Positions 1-8,442 of a stretch of 64,000 nucleotides of DNA are shown piece after piece. The position numbers were made by a program, and so were the translations under genes. Source of the stretch: UBA8389 sp942493385 (GTDB lineage Bacteria; Bacteroidota; Bacteroidia; Bacteroidales; UBA1402); the NCBI GenBank assembly GCA_942493385.1, contig OW818699.1, forward strand, positions 1,116,001 to 1,180,000. Reading direction: 5' to 3'. Below the pieces are notes generated by a model, which saw only the letters and a program-made list of their open reading frames with translations, did no database searches and had not been told where the DNA came from. Positions within the stretch are counted from its first letter, which is position 1. Every line of letters starts with the position of its first letter.

Positions 1-1
1 C

Positions 2-559
2 ATCAACTTTGTAAGCCAAAACGATCTGGAAATCAATGATAATGACCGAGTGGTCATTGGTAATCCAAATCCTGATTTTTACGGAAATCTTTTTGCGAAT
101 GTAAGTTTGAAGAATCTGAAATTGAGTGCGGTATTCAACTATTCGTTGGGCAACGATGTTTTCAACTATCAACGGATGGTTTTGGAAGGTGGTTCCAATT
201 TTTACAACCAAACAACAGCCATGAACAACCGTTGGACAACGGAGGGGCAAGTCACCGATATCCCAGTGGTAACGTACAAAGACCCGATGGGTAACAGCCG
301 TTTTTCCGACCGTTGGATTGAAGACGGTTCTTATCTTCGCTTAAAAACGGTAACCCTCAGTTATACCTGGCCCATTCACAACACGTACCTACAAGGGTTG
401 ACGATATGGGGTTCAGCCAACAACCTTTGGATGTTGACCAAGTATTTGGGAAGCGATCCGGAAACCTCAATAAGCAATGACGTGCTACTACAGGGAATAG
501 ACAGAGGGCTTTTGCCTCAATCCAGGAACTTTGCCCTTGGACTAAAGATTAATATCTAA
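2..559 (+). CDS. SusC-like TonB-dependent outer-membrane porin, C-terminal fragment
   Basis: The reading frame is open from the left edge of the window, so this is only the last 185 or so residues of a protein that normally has about 1000. It has the features of the end of a SusC/RagA beta-barrel: a GNPNPDFYGN motif, alternating beta strands, the RWIEDGSYLRLKTVTLSYTW segment and a final strand ending in LKINI. SusC proteins import oligosaccharides across the outer membrane using TonB energy, working with a SusD lid. The stop codon lies 11 bp before a SusD gene, which is the usual susC-susD order. Given the downstream enzymes, the cargo is probably xylan-derived oligosaccharide (inference). 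Plug domain, TonB box and start are outside the window. Confidence 0.95.
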   Translation: MNFVSQNDLEINDNDRVVIGNPNPDFYGNLFANVSLKNLKLSAVFNYSLGNDVFNYQRMVLEGGSNFYNQTTAMNNRWTTEGQVTDIPVVTYKDPMGNSRFSDRWIEDGSYLRLKTVTLSYTWPIHNTYLQGLTIWGSANNLWMLTKYLGSDPETSISNDVLLQGIDRGLLPQSRNFALGLKINI

Positions 560-570
560 TTGTTAGAACT

Positions 571-2271
571 ATGAATAAGAAAATCCTTCTATATTTTTCT
601 GTCGGTATTCTGTCGTTGACCAGCTTGACCGGATGTCAGGGTCTATTTAATCTGGACTCCGAACAAGTATTGTTTGTTGAGGACAACCCCTTGGATGCAC
701 CGACCGATACCGTTTATTCCGTTATTGGCATTCTCAAGAAAATGCAAATAATTGCTGACCGAACTTTGCTGTTGGGCGAGATTCGTGGCGATTTGGTTAG
801 TTTGACTCCCGACGCAAGTTTACAACTGCAAGCGATAGCCAATTTTACCGCTGATACCGACAATGATTACAATGCGCCTGAAGATTATTATGCCATCATC
901 AATAATTGCAATTACTTCATTGCCAATGTGGATACTTCGCTGAAGAAACGGAACAGCCCAGTGTTTATGAAGGAATATGCCGCTATTAAAACGTTTAGGG
1001 CTTGGACATACCTCCAACTTGCACAGATCTATGGATCGGTACCTTTCATAACTGAACCCATTCTAACAGAGAAGCAAGCATCTCTCAATTATGAAAAAAA
1101 GGACATCAAAGCCATTGCCGCTTATTTTATTGATGACTTGATTCCCTATATCAACACTCCTTTTCCATCCTATGGATCCATTGGTGGATCGTCATCCCAA
1201 AACTTTTTTATTCCAGTTCGCTTGCTACTTGGCGATTTGTGTCTTTGGTCTGGTAAATACAAAGAAGCTGCAACCTATTATCACGATTATTTGACTTTGA
1301 TCAACCGACCTATGCCCACGCAGACAAGCAGATCGCAGTGGACGAATTCTACCAATACGTTCGAAGGTTATCCAATGAATAGCTTCAGCAGTAATTTTTC
1401 AGTTATTGATGGAGATATTCTGTCATATATTCCAATGGAGACAACCAAATTCAATGGTTTGACGAGCGATTTGGTAAATGTCTTCAATTCGACGACTTTG
1501 AATAAGAACTTTTATCAGGCAACGTTCTCCAATGCGTTGAAGGAGTTGTCAAAAAAGCAATCCAATTGCAAAGTATATGAAAATGCGTTGACTTTAACCC
1601 GTGATACGCTTTTCGCTCCAGCCGAAAACAACACCAACAGTCTTTTTGTGGGCGACCTTCGATTGGCTGCTGTTTTCACTCACAATACAGTGAGCAACAA
1701 TGCATTCAATACTTTTTCGACCTCCTACCAGAGCATTTCGAAATTTAACGGACAAGTTTTTACATATAGACGTTCCGTAATCTATTTGCGTTATGCCGAA
1801 GCCATGAATAGAGCAGGCTATCCAGAAGCCGCTTTTGCCGTTTTGAAATATGGACTGACTGAGGCAAATATTAGGAAGTATGTTGATTCAACCGAAATCA
1901 ATGCTGCCGGAATTCTTTTAGCTTGGGATAGAAACTTCACGACCTTGAATACTTTGGGAATTCATTCCAAAGGAAGTGGCGAGGCGAATGCCAACAAAAA
2001 GTATGTCATTCAGCCTCAATTGAGCAAAGCTGATTCCATCAATTTTGTAGAGGATTTGATTTGTGATGAGATGGCGCTTGAATCAGCGTTCGAAGGTTAT
2101 CGTTATTACGATCTAATGCGCATCACCATGCATCGAAATGATTTGAACAATACGGACAATAATGATTATCTTGCAACTAAAGTGGCAGGCAGAAAAGGTG
2201 CCACTCAGTTTAACCAAGATTTGTATGATGACTTGAAGATTCAAGCAAATTGGTATTTACCCTTGAAATAA
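571..2271 (+). CDS. SusD/RagB-family surface glycan-binding lipoprotein
   Basis: This is a 566-residue protein with a lipoprotein signal peptide ending LTGC, so Cys22 is the predicted lipidated residue. The family shows in the TFRAWTYLQLAQIYGSVPF segment around residue 150 (a TPR-like helix of SusD) and in FEGYRYYDLMRI near the C-terminus (residues about 510-520). SusD proteins sit on the cell surface as the lid of their SusC partner and capture oligosaccharides. It lies 11 bp downstream of the SusC fragment and 47 bp upstream of a large secreted protein, and is surely co-transcribed with SusC. Its coding sequence looks more AT-rich than the enzyme genes downstream, as is common for SusD. Sugar specificity cannot be read directly; xylan is inferred from neighbours. 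Confidence 0.95.
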   Translation: MNKKILLYFSVGILSLTSLTGCQGLFNLDSEQVLFVEDNPLDAPTDTVYSVIGILKKMQIIADRTLLLGEIRGDLVSLTPDASLQLQAIANFTADTDNDYNAPEDYYAIINNCNYFIANVDTSLKKRNSPVFMKEYAAIKTFRAWTYLQLAQIYGSVPFITEPILTEKQASLNYEKKDIKAIAAYFIDDLIPYINTPFPSYGSIGGSSSQNFFIPVRLLLGDLCLWSGKYKEAATYYHDYLTLINRPMPTQTSRSQWTNSTNTFEGYPMNSFSSNFSVIDGDILSYIPMETTKFNGLTSDLVNVFNSTTLNKNFYQATFSNALKELSKKQSNCKVYENALTLTRDTLFAPAENNTNSLFVGDLRLAAVFTHNTVSNNAFNTFSTSYQSISKFNGQVFTYRRSVIYLRYAEAMNRAGYPEAAFAVLKYGLTEANIRKYVDSTEINAAGILLAWDRNFTTLNTLGIHSKGSGEANANKKYVIQPQLSKADSINFVEDLICDEMALESAFEGYRYYDLMRITMHRNDLNNTDNNDYLATKVAGRKGATQFNQDLYDDLKIQANWYLPLK

Positions 2272-2318
2272 TATAATTTTTTGTTCACTAATTAATTCAC
2301 GTTTAATTTTAAACCACT

Positions 2319-5300
2319 ATGAAAAAACGATTACTAATGATCGGGCTTTTGGCGTCTAGTTTGACGATGATGGCCCAGGAAATCTTCAACTTCGGTTTTG
2401 AGACTCCGTCTTCGAGCCTGACAGTTGGGAAGTTGGACATGGTCAGTTTCCTTGCAGGGGATACCCATGATTCCATCAGCACTACCGCCAAAAGTGGCAC
2501 AAATGCACTTATGTTGCTGAATGCCAATACTGTTGCTGGTGCCAATTACCAGCGCGCTTTGAAGTTCCGAGACCTTCCTATTGAAGCCAATACCTCCTAT
2601 CGGTTGACTTTCTGGGTGAAGGGTGACAACTCTTATACACTTGCAGGTGGTACCACAAGTACTGCCACCAATATCAGGGCAAGAATGCTTGTCGGTAAGG
2701 AAAATGCAGATGTACCTTTTGTTGGAACAGGCAATAAGGCATTTGATTACAACTTTACCGGTTTTGATCCAGCAAACTGGGTTAAGAAGACTGCCGTTTT
2801 CTACTACTCCACCGACGATGTTCAGAAGGCCTACTACAAATCCTTGAATCCCGATTCAGTAGATTTGGTAACTAAGTACTTCTTAAACTTGAATGTGTAC
2901 AACCCTGGTACTTATTACTTGGATGATATTTCCATTAAGAAATCCACCATCAAAGGAATCACGTTCAATGGTGATGTCATTAAAGTTGATTTCGGCTATG
3001 CCATCAATGGTGATGCCCTTCGTGCTGGTAAAGATTACGAAACGGCTGTACTTCCAGTTGATGTTGCCAACGTAACCCTGGACGGTGTTAAATTGGATGT
3101 TGAAGCAGTTGAAGTGCAAAAGACTGGTTTTTATATCTTCTTGGCTACAGGCTATTTGGATGACACTGCAGAAGGCAAACTTAAGGTAAGCTTTACAAAC
3201 CCAGTTGCTAGCACACTTGCATTGAAATACACCGATGCATTGCGCCCGAACTCTTGGGACCCGACTTCCGACATGAAAGTAGCCAGTTTCACCGATGAAG
3301 ATGCCAACTACGACATGAACCTTTCCGGAATTGCTTCCACCCTTTATTCTGAACCTTTCCTGAAATCAGCAACTCCTGAAGACGGATCGTTTAGTTTGCC
3401 TTACAACACACGTACCTTCCAATTGACGTATAGTAAGAAAGTTGACTGCGGCACAGCAACTGCCACTTTAGCTGGACCAAAAGCTGCATATCAACTCAAT
3501 TTGGTTGAAACCGGATTTTCCAGTACGTTGACCTTTAACGTAAAAGAAGCCGATGTATTAAGTGATTCGGGTGAGTATTTCCTTACCGTTAAGAATCTGA
3601 CCAGTGAAATGGGCACTCCTGCTAAAAATACCGTAATATCGTTGGAATATGGAATTCCTACTGCCGGTGCCATTGATACGTTGTACAACTCCGAAAAAAG
3701 TTGGGCAGCCAATGCAAATAGCTCAATTCCCAATGGTTTTAAACGAATTATTGGAACGACTGTAACCGAACAAAATGTTAATACTACTGCGAATAGATTG
3801 TTTACATTCCCTGCTGGCGGTGAATATACAAGAGGCATCTATCTTTGCTACAGAGACGGTGTTAAATCCGATTTCATTTATGGATTGTATGAAGATAAAC
3901 GTTTGCACTTGAAGCCAGGCAAATACAATTTCTCAGTGCGTACCAATCAATGGCAACAATCAAATAAGAGAATTGTTGACTTCTCTTTGTGTAAATTGGA
4001 TACAGTTCCAATTCACAAGTTGGAGCTCACTGGAGGATCACAACTTGCGAATGCAAGTGCTGCTATTACAGGTTCTGTTGTTAATAGCGCAAACTTCACC
4101 ATAACGGAAGAAAGTGATTATCTGATGGATTTCGCTTCACGATCTGCTTCTGGTTGGGATGCCCTTATTTTGGGTAAGATCCTGTTGATTAAGACTCCTT
4201 CCACCAGCTTCCTGTACAGCTCAAATTTGGATACTAAACTGGCAAGTGCAACTTCTACAAAAATCAGTATGGATTCGTCAATTTATGATGGTGTGGCTAA
4301 AATTGCATTGTCAACGGTGATTCAAAAATATGTTGGATTTTCTGGAACTTCTCCCAGTGTCTATACTGCCGCTATTGCTGATGTGGATTCATTCATAGTG
4401 AAGGCGGTTGCCTATAAAGCGAAGGTTGATGCGCATTTTGCCAGTATTGTAACGTATGGTACCAATTTTGCTGCAGCAAAAACTACCAGAGACACCTATA
4501 CCGGTACGAAGTACGCTACATTGGATTGTTATCCCAAACTGGAGAACGTGATTGCATTCTATGAAGGCAAGGCTTTGACCAGCGATGACTCCCTGAAGAT
4601 GGCCAACGATTCACTACCTTTCTACACGAACTTGATGAAGAATACGGTAACGGTTGCCATACCTGCTTTGAAGTATCGTCTGAATAAAGCCCTAACGCTT
4701 GCAAGATCATTGAAAGTTCCCGTTCCTGAAGCTGATTTGGCTGCTGCTGAAGCAACCATGAAAGACGATGATCAGATTGCACACGCTCTTTTGATCAAGA
4801 TCAAGCAATACCTCAGCCACAATTTGGCATTGGATTCCCTCAAGCTTGGAAGCTCGTTGTTGGATTCGACCGCCAAAGACAGCGTGGATATGACTTGCTT
4901 CATCAAGAACCCGAACTTCTATACCGCCCAGACAACCAATACATTGGGTATGAATGCGTTCCCGGGATGGATATCCAGCTATGCTGCTGCTGGTATCAAC
5001 GACGTGGCTACACCTTCCAATCCTGTAAGAGATTCCTATGTAATCCTTTTTAACGCCAAAGTGGATTCCTTCTTCCAAGTTGTTACCGGTCTTCCCAATG
5101 GTGTGTACAATGTTGACATGCACGTTCGTACCGGTTTGGTTGGAACCAGTGGTGTAACCCAAGCTGATATCGATAAGTTCATGAAGTTCTATGTTATTCA
5201 TGGAACGGATACCACCAATGTTGGCTTTATCCAAGCTGGTTACGGTTTGCCTTCTACGTATGTTTCCGTTAGAAACGTAACCGTAACAGATGGTACTTTG

Positions 5301-5561
5301 ACGCTGGGTATCAAGACTACCACATCTCCTTTCGCAGGTTACTCTGCTACCATGTTCTGGGGTGATCCTAGCCTCTGGATGGTTGACAAAGCCGGTACCT
5401 ACACAGGTACTAAGGAAATGGCTGTTAAACCAACTGTTAAGGAAGTCCAATACTATACCATCCAAGGTTTCCGTATGAACGCTCCAGGCAGAGGTCTGAA
5501 CATTGTCAAGTCCATTTACGACAACGGTAGTGTTAAAGTAGAAAAAGTAATGATCCGATAG
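2319..5561 (+). CDS. Large secreted multidomain protein, putative surface glycan-binding protein
   Basis: This protein of 1080 residues has a signal peptide (about residues 1-19, ending MMAQ) and no recognised catalytic motif. The N-terminal part (about 20-185) resembles a CBM4/9-like jelly roll (FGFETPSSS at its start, SYRLTFWVKGDN later). Beta-rich Ig-like stretches follow. Residues about 650-845 are strongly helical and rich in Ala, Lys and Asp, resembling FIVAR-type helical repeats. Another beta domain (about 850-1020) begins FIKNPNFYTAQ. The end (about 1045-1080) has the YYTIQGFRM...GLNIVKSIYDNGSVKV pattern typical of Bacteroidetes C-terminal secretion signals. Its place right after SusC/SusD is where surface glycan-binding proteins usually lie, so that role is inferred. 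The start ATG follows the SusD stop by 47 bp. A strong terminator follows. Confidence 0.7.
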   Translation: MKKRLLMIGLLASSLTMMAQEIFNFGFETPSSSLTVGKLDMVSFLAGDTHDSISTTAKSGTNALMLLNANTVAGANYQRALKFRDLPIEANTSYRLTFWVKGDNSYTLAGGTTSTATNIRARMLVGKENADVPFVGTGNKAFDYNFTGFDPANWVKKTAVFYYSTDDVQKAYYKSLNPDSVDLVTKYFLNLNVYNPGTYYLDDISIKKSTIKGITFNGDVIKVDFGYAINGDALRAGKDYETAVLPVDVANVTLDGVKLDVEAVEVQKTGFYIFLATGYLDDTAEGKLKVSFTNPVASTLALKYTDALRPNSWDPTSDMKVASFTDEDANYDMNLSGIASTLYSEPFLKSATPEDGSFSLPYNTRTFQLTYSKKVDCGTATATLAGPKAAYQLNLVETGFSSTLTFNVKEADVLSDSGEYFLTVKNLTSEMGTPAKNTVISLEYGIPTAGAIDTLYNSEKSWAANANSSIPNGFKRIIGTTVTEQNVNTTANRLFTFPAGGEYTRGIYLCYRDGVKSDFIYGLYEDKRLHLKPGKYNFSVRTNQWQQSNKRIVDFSLCKLDTVPIHKLELTGGSQLANASAAITGSVVNSANFTITEESDYLMDFASRSASGWDALILGKILLIKTPSTSFLYSSNLDTKLASATSTKISMDSSIYDGVAKIALSTVIQKYVGFSGTSPSVYTAAIADVDSFIVKAVAYKAKVDAHFASIVTYGTNFAAAKTTRDTYTGTKYATLDCYPKLENVIAFYEGKALTSDDSLKMANDSLPFYTNLMKNTVTVAIPALKYRLNKALTLARSLKVPVPEADLAAAEATMKDDDQIAHALLIKIKQYLSHNLALDSLKLGSSLLDSTAKDSVDMTCFIKNPNFYTAQTTNTLGMNAFPGWISSYAAAGINDVATPSNPVRDSYVILFNAKVDSFFQVVTGLPNGVYNVDMHVRTGLVGTSGVTQADIDKFMKFYVIHGTDTTNVGFIQAGYGLPSTYVSVRNVTVTDGTLTLGIKTTTSPFAGYSATMFWGDPSLWMVDKAGTYTGTKEMAVKPTVKEVQYYTIQGFRMNAPGRGLNIVKSIYDNGSVKVEKVMIR

Positions 5562-5593
5562 GTTTTCAGTATTGCTGATCATCTCCATTCATG

Positions 5594-5630
5594 CAGGTGG
5601 GGATTCGAAAGAATCCCCACCTGTTTTTTT
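5594..5630 (+). terminator. Strong intrinsic terminator between glycan-binding gene and GH43
   Basis: A perfect 13-bp stem (5594-5606 pairing with 5611-5623) is closed by a GAAA tetraloop and followed by seven T residues (5624-5630). It sits 33 bp after the stop of the putative glycan-binding protein and only 34 bp before the GH43 start at 5664. The gap leaves no room for a complete promoter, so downstream enzymes probably depend on partial read-through. Confidence 0.9.
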
Positions 5631-5663
5631 CAATCATTCTCCATTTTTCCCAATTTTTTTTTG

Positions 5664-8441
5664 ATGAAAAAATACTTGACAACATTGCTAATCAAAGCTT
5701 TGTTTCCACTTGCTGTGTTCGCCAGTAACGAACCCATCGTGCTGGAAGCCGAAAAAGCGGTGCTTGGTGCCGATTTTTCCCAAGGAAGCGACGGCTTGAT
5801 TCAATATGTCTATCCCAAAACAAACAATGCAGCCTTTAATCCTGGCACCAGTGATAAAGTGCTGACATTTGCCGTCACTTTTTCTGAAGCCGGCACTTAC
5901 GAACTTTATGCACGCCTGCGTGTGGGAACTGGAGGTTTCAACGACGATAGTTTCTTTTTCGGTAAGACTTTTGGTGCATTATCTGCTACCAATACTGACA
6001 GTTGGGCCTATGTCAACGGACTTGCCTCAGGTGGCTACACAAGTGACAACGATATCGTAGGTTATCAAGGTTCTACAGGCACTCAAGCCTGGAAGTGGCT
6101 CAATATTTCTGAATACTACAACAATTCAACCCCTGCTACTTATACCATTTCGGCACCCAATACCACGATGACTTTTCAAATCGGTTCCAGAGAAGATGGT
6201 TTGGATCTGGATAAGATTGCTTTCTGCAGGGCAGAATATCAATACACGGTCAAAAACTTGAATTTATCGGAACCTGGCTCGGATCCAACCCTGTATTACA
6301 ATTTACAGGAAACGTACATCAACCCCGTCATACCTGGCGATCATCCGGACCCATCATTATTTAAAATGGGAGATGATTTTTATTCCAGCGGTTCCTGTTT
6401 TCATTTTACGCCTTTTTCTCCCATTTTGCATTCCAAAGATTTGGTGCATTGGGAAGTCATTACTAACGTCGTACCATCCAATTGGTCAGGATTAAACAGC
6501 AGTGCTCCTTCTGCCGGAGTATGGGGCGGTACGTTAACGTATTTTAACAATACGTACTGGTTTTATTTTTCAAATACAGCCGGAGGTGGACAATACTTCT
6601 GTAAAGCCACGACACCGTCCGGCCCTTGGTCTGCACCGGTTAAAGTGAACACGACGGCCGAAACAGGTGCCATCGGTTATGACAATTCAATTTTCATCGA
6701 TGACGACGGTACGCCGTATATGTTGATCAAACCCGGTCAGTTTGTGAACCGGATTCAAAAAATAAGTTCCACTGGGCACCTAACTGGCAGTGTCATCAAT
6801 TTGGATTGGGTCAACACAGGAAGTAAGTACAGTTGGGCTGAGGGTCCTGTCATGTGCAAGCGCAACGGTTGGTATTATTATTTCGTAGCCGGTAACGTTG
6901 CCGGTGGCCAATACGTTTTGCGATCCAGAACCTTGACCTCCGACTCCTTAAGTTGGCAAGCCATGGGCAATTTCTTCGAAACGGTGACGGATGCCAACGT
7001 GATGTTCCGGAATCCCAACCACATTTCGCAACCTTTCATGCTTTCTGACAGTACTTGGTGGACCATTTCCCACAGTTACGAGAACCTGAGTACCGATCGT
7101 TGGGATGGAAAAGGCCGCCAAGGTTTATTGCACCAAATCGTTTGGGATGCCAATGGAAAACCGACTGGTAAAGCGGCAACCACTGCTCCTGTCATCAAGC
7201 CTGCATTGACCGCAACCAAAATACCTTGGAAATTGCCCCGATCAGATCAATTTGACAGCGAAGTTTTGAAGCTCGGTTGGCATTTTCTGAATCCAACCAA
7301 CGCAACCAAAACAACGCTCAGTGTTCGGCCGGGTTGGGTGACGTTGACTCCTGGTGCCGATAGTTGCCACTTACTGCAAAAAGATGCCGGTCACTTCTAT
7401 ACCCTTGTTACAAAGGTTGTTGTTAAAGCAACCACGAACGGTCAAGCTGCCGGATTTTATTTGACGAACGGGAACATGACCAAAACGCTCAAGCTCACCA
7501 GCGGGTACAATAACGGCAGGAAATTGACCTTTTCCATGCTAGCGACGAGCTTTGAAGTTCCCAACGAAATCGGTGATACCGTTTGGTTCCGGCTAGAAAG
7601 GAAGGAGCATCTGCTGACCGGTTCCTACAGTGCGGACGGATTGAATTGGACACAATTGGGAAGCCCCATCAATGCGCTGTCCATCGATCAGTCTCAAGAT
7701 AACTACAATTCATGGGTAGGAAACAGCCATGGACTTTTTGCGAAAGGTATTACAGCTGCCTTTGACCAATATTCCTACCGTGACGGGTTCTCTGCTTTGC
7801 CACTGATGAGCCGTGAAAATCAATACGGTGTAGAAACCGTGACAAAAACCGTCGGGAAAGTTGTTTCCAATACTTCTTCCATGGGTGGTTGGCTCATGCT
7901 GGGAGGTGTTGACATGGGAAATAAGTCGTGCAAGGCATCACGCATCGAAGTGTCCGCAGCATCGAATGTTGGCGGAACGCTCGAAGTATGGATGGACGAT
8001 TTGGAACGAACAGGTACGAAACTGGCTGAAATCGTCGTAACCAATACTGGAAGTGCAGATACCTGGAAGACTTTCTCGGCCGACATTCCCGACACCTTGG
8101 GTCAACACGATTTGTTTTTCCGATTCAAAGGGCCAAAAAATGCCTTTTATCTGAATACTGTGCGACTGGTTTCAGACAAGATTTCAAGTATTCCTTTGGT
8201 TAAAAACGAATCCAAAAAGTTCCATATTTATCCAATTCCATCGACCGATTTTTTTCATATTGAACTTGGAAGCAAGGCCCAAGAGGCAAGCTACCGGATT
8301 TTTAGTTTGAACGGACAAATGCTCGAAAACGGACATTTTTATGGAACATCAACGGTGGGTGCTAAACTTCGGAGCGGCGCCTATTTACTCGTGTTGAAAA
8401 CAGACATGCACAATCAAACCTGCAAATTATTTAAAAAATAA
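5664..8441 (+). CDS. Secreted GH43 glycosidase with two CBM6-like domains and T9SS C-terminal domain
   Basis: The 925-residue protein starts at the ATG at 5664; the TTG one codon earlier is less likely. Order: signal peptide (1-21), CBM6/CBM35-like domain (about 22-200, with DGLDLDKIAF near its end), five-bladed GH43 catalytic domain (about 216-510), a concanavalin-like second domain (about 520-700), another CBM6-like domain (about 715-845) and a T9SS type A sorting domain (about 852-925, FHIYPIPSTDFFHIELG to the end). The three GH43 acids are visible: Asp229 in DHPDPSL (base), Asp340 in GYDNSIF and Glu393 in AEGPV (acid). Family members are beta-xylosidases or alpha-L-arabinofuranosidases; which one is not decided. 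It is the first gene of the enzyme run, and its stop is followed after one base by the next ATG, so translation is likely coupled. Confidence 0.9.
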   Translation: MKKYLTTLLIKALFPLAVFASNEPIVLEAEKAVLGADFSQGSDGLIQYVYPKTNNAAFNPGTSDKVLTFAVTFSEAGTYELYARLRVGTGGFNDDSFFFGKTFGALSATNTDSWAYVNGLASGGYTSDNDIVGYQGSTGTQAWKWLNISEYYNNSTPATYTISAPNTTMTFQIGSREDGLDLDKIAFCRAEYQYTVKNLNLSEPGSDPTLYYNLQETYINPVIPGDHPDPSLFKMGDDFYSSGSCFHFTPFSPILHSKDLVHWEVITNVVPSNWSGLNSSAPSAGVWGGTLTYFNNTYWFYFSNTAGGGQYFCKATTPSGPWSAPVKVNTTAETGAIGYDNSIFIDDDGTPYMLIKPGQFVNRIQKISSTGHLTGSVINLDWVNTGSKYSWAEGPVMCKRNGWYYYFVAGNVAGGQYVLRSRTLTSDSLSWQAMGNFFETVTDANVMFRNPNHISQPFMLSDSTWWTISHSYENLSTDRWDGKGRQGLLHQIVWDANGKPTGKAATTAPVIKPALTATKIPWKLPRSDQFDSEVLKLGWHFLNPTNATKTTLSVRPGWVTLTPGADSCHLLQKDAGHFYTLVTKVVVKATTNGQAAGFYLTNGNMTKTLKLTSGYNNGRKLTFSMLATSFEVPNEIGDTVWFRLERKEHLLTGSYSADGLNWTQLGSPINALSIDQSQDNYNSWVGNSHGLFAKGITAAFDQYSYRDGFSALPLMSRENQYGVETVTKTVGKVVSNTSSMGGWLMLGGVDMGNKSCKASRIEVSAASNVGGTLEVWMDDLERTGTKLAEIVVTNTGSADTWKTFSADIPDTLGQHDLFFRFKGPKNAFYLNTVRLVSDKISSIPLVKNESKKFHIYPIPSTDFFHIELGSKAQEASYRIFSLNGQMLENGHFYGTSTVGAKLRSGAYLLVLKTDMHNQTCKLFKK

Positions 8442-8442
8442 G

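Noticed and set aside
4707..5588. Long open frame of 293 codons on the minus strand inside the putative glycan-binding gene
   Set aside because: It lies wholly opposite a well-supported coding frame, has no recognisable motif or signal, and its codon pattern mirrors the sense gene.
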